From Methanomassiliicoccaceae archaeon (GTDB lineage Archaea > Thermoplasmatota > Thermoplasmata > Methanomassiliicoccales > Methanomethylophilaceae): DNA of 5,649 nucleotides. Positions within the stretch are counted from its first letter, which is position 1. Every line of letters starts with the position of its first letter. The stretch lies in contig JAIRTZ010000039.1 in NCBI GenBank assembly GCA_031254685.1, positions 1-5,649 of the forward strand, written 5' to 3'. Shown here in pieces: positions 4,119 to 5,649 of this stretch. The notes beneath the pieces were generated by a model, which made no database searches, was not told where the DNA came from, and saw only the letters and a list, made by a program, of their open reading frames with translations. The position numbers and the translations under genes were made by a program.

Positions 4119-4529
4119 ATGTCGAGAGAAAAAATGACGGTCAGAGGTATAGACATAAGATACAGTCGCGTAAATCATAACGACTACATCTCATTGACAG
4201 ACATAGCACAGATCAAAAACAGAAGCGCACCGTGGGAAGTCATAAAAAATTGGCTCAGGAACAAAGATACGATTGCGTTTCTCGGTCTGTGGGAGACATT
4301 AAACAATCCGAATTTCAAAGTTCTTGAATCCGAGGGGCTTGGAAAGGATGCGACGAAGAGGCCGGCGCCTCCGGAAGGCCCGCGTCCGGTCCGCGGGACG
4401 AAGTTCGGACGCCAATGCGCGCACGCGTGCGCATGCGTACTCGCATGCGATAATATTATAAACTGCGCGCACCCTACAGATGAGCATAGCCAGTCAATGC
4501 AGATAGGCATAGGGATGGGAAAAAGATGA
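4119..4529 (+). CDS. truncated KilA-N domain protein
   Basis: Residues 7-73 match the start of the KilA-N domain, a DNA-binding fold of phages, large DNA viruses and mobile elements: TVRGIDIRY, DYISLTDIAQIKN (22-34), VIKNWLRNKDTIAFLGLWE (41-59) and NNPNFKVLESEG (62-73). KilA-N proteins normally continue with a central helical/strand part ending in an SPEF-type motif and often a C-terminal domain. All of that is missing. From about 4338 the frame runs into GC-rich sequence whose translation (PAPPEGPRPVRG, CAHACACVLAC) has no protein character and coincides with the gyrB promoter. The stop TGA 4527-4529 overlaps the gyrB ATG as ATGA, most likely by chance. ATG 4119 has a G-rich ribosome binding site 5 nt upstream, inside a hairpin. 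I consider it a broken, horizontally acquired gene fragment; a short functional DNA-binding protein cannot be excluded. Confidence 0.75.
   Translation: MSREKMTVRGIDIRYSRVNHNDYISLTDIAQIKNRSAPWEVIKNWLRNKDTIAFLGLWETLNNPNFKVLESEGLGKDATKRPAPPEGPRPVRGTKFGRQCAHACACVLACDNIINCAHPTDEHSQSMQIGIGMGKR
4415..4449. promoter_or_regulatory. alternating purine-pyrimidine tract with CGCATGCG palindromes upstream of gyrB
   Basis: Bases 4415-4440 alternate purine and pyrimidine without a break (26 bp, mostly GC and GT/AC steps), which strongly favours Z-DNA under negative supercoiling. Inside is a perfect 14-bp palindrome (4419-4432). The palindrome CGCATGCG occurs at 4430-4437 and 4442-4449, 12 bp apart, ending 2 bp before the TATA-like sequence. 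The position suits an operator, or a supercoiling sensor for the gyrase gene. Confidence 0.5.
4452..4462 (+). promoter_or_regulatory. probable TATA box for gyrB
   Basis: AATATTATAAA is the only AT-rich stretch in a GC-rich neighbourhood. A start ~25 nt downstream (about 4483) would leave a leader of about 43 nt before ATG 4526. It lies inside the non-homologous tail of the KilA-N ORF, supporting the view that this tail is not coding. Confidence 0.55.
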
Positions 4530-5649
4530 GCGGTGACAGCGGACAAGATAGTTATGGTGCGGACGGTATCGTCGTTTTAGAAGGTCTCGAGGCGGTCAGG
4601 AAACGTCCGGGAATGTATATCGGGAGCACCGACTCGCGCGGGCTCCATCACTTGGTGCACGAGGTGGTCGACAACAGCATAGACGAGGCGATGGCGGGTT
4701 ACGCATCGCTCATATCCGTTTACATAAACGCGGACGGATCGATCACGGTGGATGACGACGGACGCGGGATACCGACGGGAATGCACGAGAAAGGGAAGTC
4801 AGCGCTGGAGCTTGTGATGACGCATCTGCACGCAGGGGGCAAGTTCGATCACAACAGCTACAAGGTGTCGGGCGGTCTCCACGGTGTGGGCGTATCCGTT
4901 GTCAACGCGCTGTCTGAAAAACTGATCGCGGTGATCGACCGCGAAGGGAAGAAGTTCAGGCAGTCGTACACGCGCGGGATACCGGACGGGCCGCTGGAGA
5001 TACTCGGCGATTCCGACAAGACCGGAACGTCGGTGACGTTCTATCCGGATAAGCAAGTGTTCGAGACCGTCGATTTTGAGTACGAGGTCTTACAGATAAG
5101 GTTCAGGAACCAGGCGTTCCTGAACAAGAACGTCGCGATATTCTTCGAAGACCGAAGGTCCGGAAGGTCGGAGACGTTCCACTTCGACGGCGGGGTATCC
5201 GAATTCGTGGCATATCTGAATAAAAATAAAGTTCCGATACACCCGAACCCGATCTATCTGTGCGGCGAGGTCTCGAACATTGAAGTTGAAGTTGCGTTGC
5301 AATATACGGACGGGTACAACGAGACGATAAACGCCTTCGTGAACACAATAAGCACGCCGGACGGCGGGACGCACATGGCGGGATTCCGGACGGCGCTGAC
5401 GAGAACGATAAACGATTATGCGAAATCGAACAACTTTTTGAAAGACTCCGAACCGCTGACGGGCGATGACGTGCGTGAGGGACTTACGGCGATACTGAGC
5501 ATCAAGATGCCGGAGCCGCAGTTCGAAGGACAAACGAAATCAAAGCTCGGGAACAGCGAGGCGCAGGGCGCCGTATCGTCGGTGATGGGCGAAAAATTAT
5601 CACGATATCTTCTGGAGAATCCGAAAGTGGCCGAACTGATAATCAAGAA
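4526..5649 (+). CDS. gyrB: DNA gyrase subunit B, N-terminal part (runs off window)
   Basis: GyrB is the ATPase subunit of the A2B2 gyrase that adds negative supercoils to DNA. The 374 residues visible cover the GHKL ATPase domain (about 12-225) and most of the transducer domain (226 onward); the TOPRIM part lies outside. Visible motifs are AVRKRPGMYIG 23-33, HHLVHEVVDNSIDEA 41-55 with catalytic E46 and magnesium-binding N50, DDGRGIP 77-83, THLHAGGKF 99-107, the ATP-lid GGLHGVGVSVVNALS 116-130, TPDGGTHMAGF 277-287, and the QTK loop QTKSKLGNS 336-344 with ATP-contacting K338. The start is ATG 4526, preceded by GGGATGGG; the N-terminus matches normal family length. The sequence is clearly bacterial-type, consistent with the known ancient transfer of gyrase into Euryarchaeota. 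gyrA normally follows gyrB but is outside the window. It has its own TATA box at 4452. Identification is secure; ParE is a less likely alternative given the archaeal setting. Confidence 0.96.
   Translation, partial: MSGDSGQDSYGADGIVVLEGLEAVRKRPGMYIGSTDSRGLHHLVHEVVDNSIDEAMAGYASLISVYINADGSITVDDDGRGIPTGMHEKGKSALELVMTHLHAGGKFDHNSYKVSGGLHGVGVSVVNALSEKLIAVIDREGKKFRQSYTRGIPDGPLEILGDSDKTGTSVTFYPDKQVFETVDFEYEVLQIRFRNQAFLNKNVAIFFEDRRSGRSETFHFDGGVSEFVAYLNKNKVPIHPNPIYLCGEVSNIEVEVALQYTDGYNETINAFVNTISTPDGGTHMAGFRTALTRTINDYAKSNNFLKDSEPLTGDDVREGLTAILSIKMPEPQFEGQTKSKLGNSEAQGAVSSVMGEKLSRYLLENPKVAELIIK

Noticed and set aside
1..5649. Insertion sequence or transposase
   Set aside because: No transposase-like protein and no matching terminal inverted repeats flanking a coding region were seen.

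Overview
The window looks like chromosomal DNA of a methanogenic archaeon of the Thermoplasmata side of Euryarchaeota, most likely a Methanomassiliicoccales relative. The reasons are a short archaeal-length ThiC, a bacterial-type GyrB (known in Thermoplasmata and other late-branching Euryarchaeota), archaeal-style TATA boxes about 25-30 nt before probable transcript starts, GAGGTG-type ribosome binding sites, and stop codons that are all TGA or TAA. No complete gene here uses TAG, as expected in lineages that decode TAG as pyrrolysine, but eight stops are weak evidence. The lineage is an inference from these signs.

Bases 1-1462 are a tightly packed plus-strand run of small genes with overlapping ends. 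They comprise the C-terminus of a probable virion tail or fibre protein, a 29-residue ORF joined to its neighbours by TTGA and ATGA overlaps, a probable tail-fibre-assembly-type protein, and three short unknown ORFs. I read this as one end of a provirus or provirus remnant. A strong hairpin (1484-1510) and a coding-like stretch with no start codon (1526-1654) follow, and then an intact tRNA-Thr(CGU) with encoded CCA (1696-1770) and its own TATA box.

Bases 1771-3707 are ordinary host DNA: a small four-helix membrane protein with its own promoter and 5'-end hairpin, convergent with thiC (HMP-P synthase, thiamine pyrimidine branch) on the minus strand. They share a 42-bp gap that holds a hairpin and T-runs.

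Bases 3708-4118 contain no supportable gene. They hold degenerate repeats: two copies of a ~36-bp element 92 bp apart, two exact copies of TTAACCATAGTTAA 34 bp apart, and an 18-bp near-palindrome between the latter. After this come a KilA-N ORF whose domain breaks off at about residue 73, and gyrB, which runs off the right edge. The non-homologous tail of the KilA-N ORF appears to be gyrB's promoter region read as codons. It contains a 26-bp alternating purine-pyrimidine tract, two CGCATGCG palindromes and a TATA box, and its stop overlaps the gyrB start as ATGA.

There is no clear new multi-gene system here. The points most worth a second look are the repeat block between thiC and the KilA-N fragment, the Z-DNA-prone tract directly upstream of the gyrase promoter, and the overlapping 29-residue ORF in the tail module.
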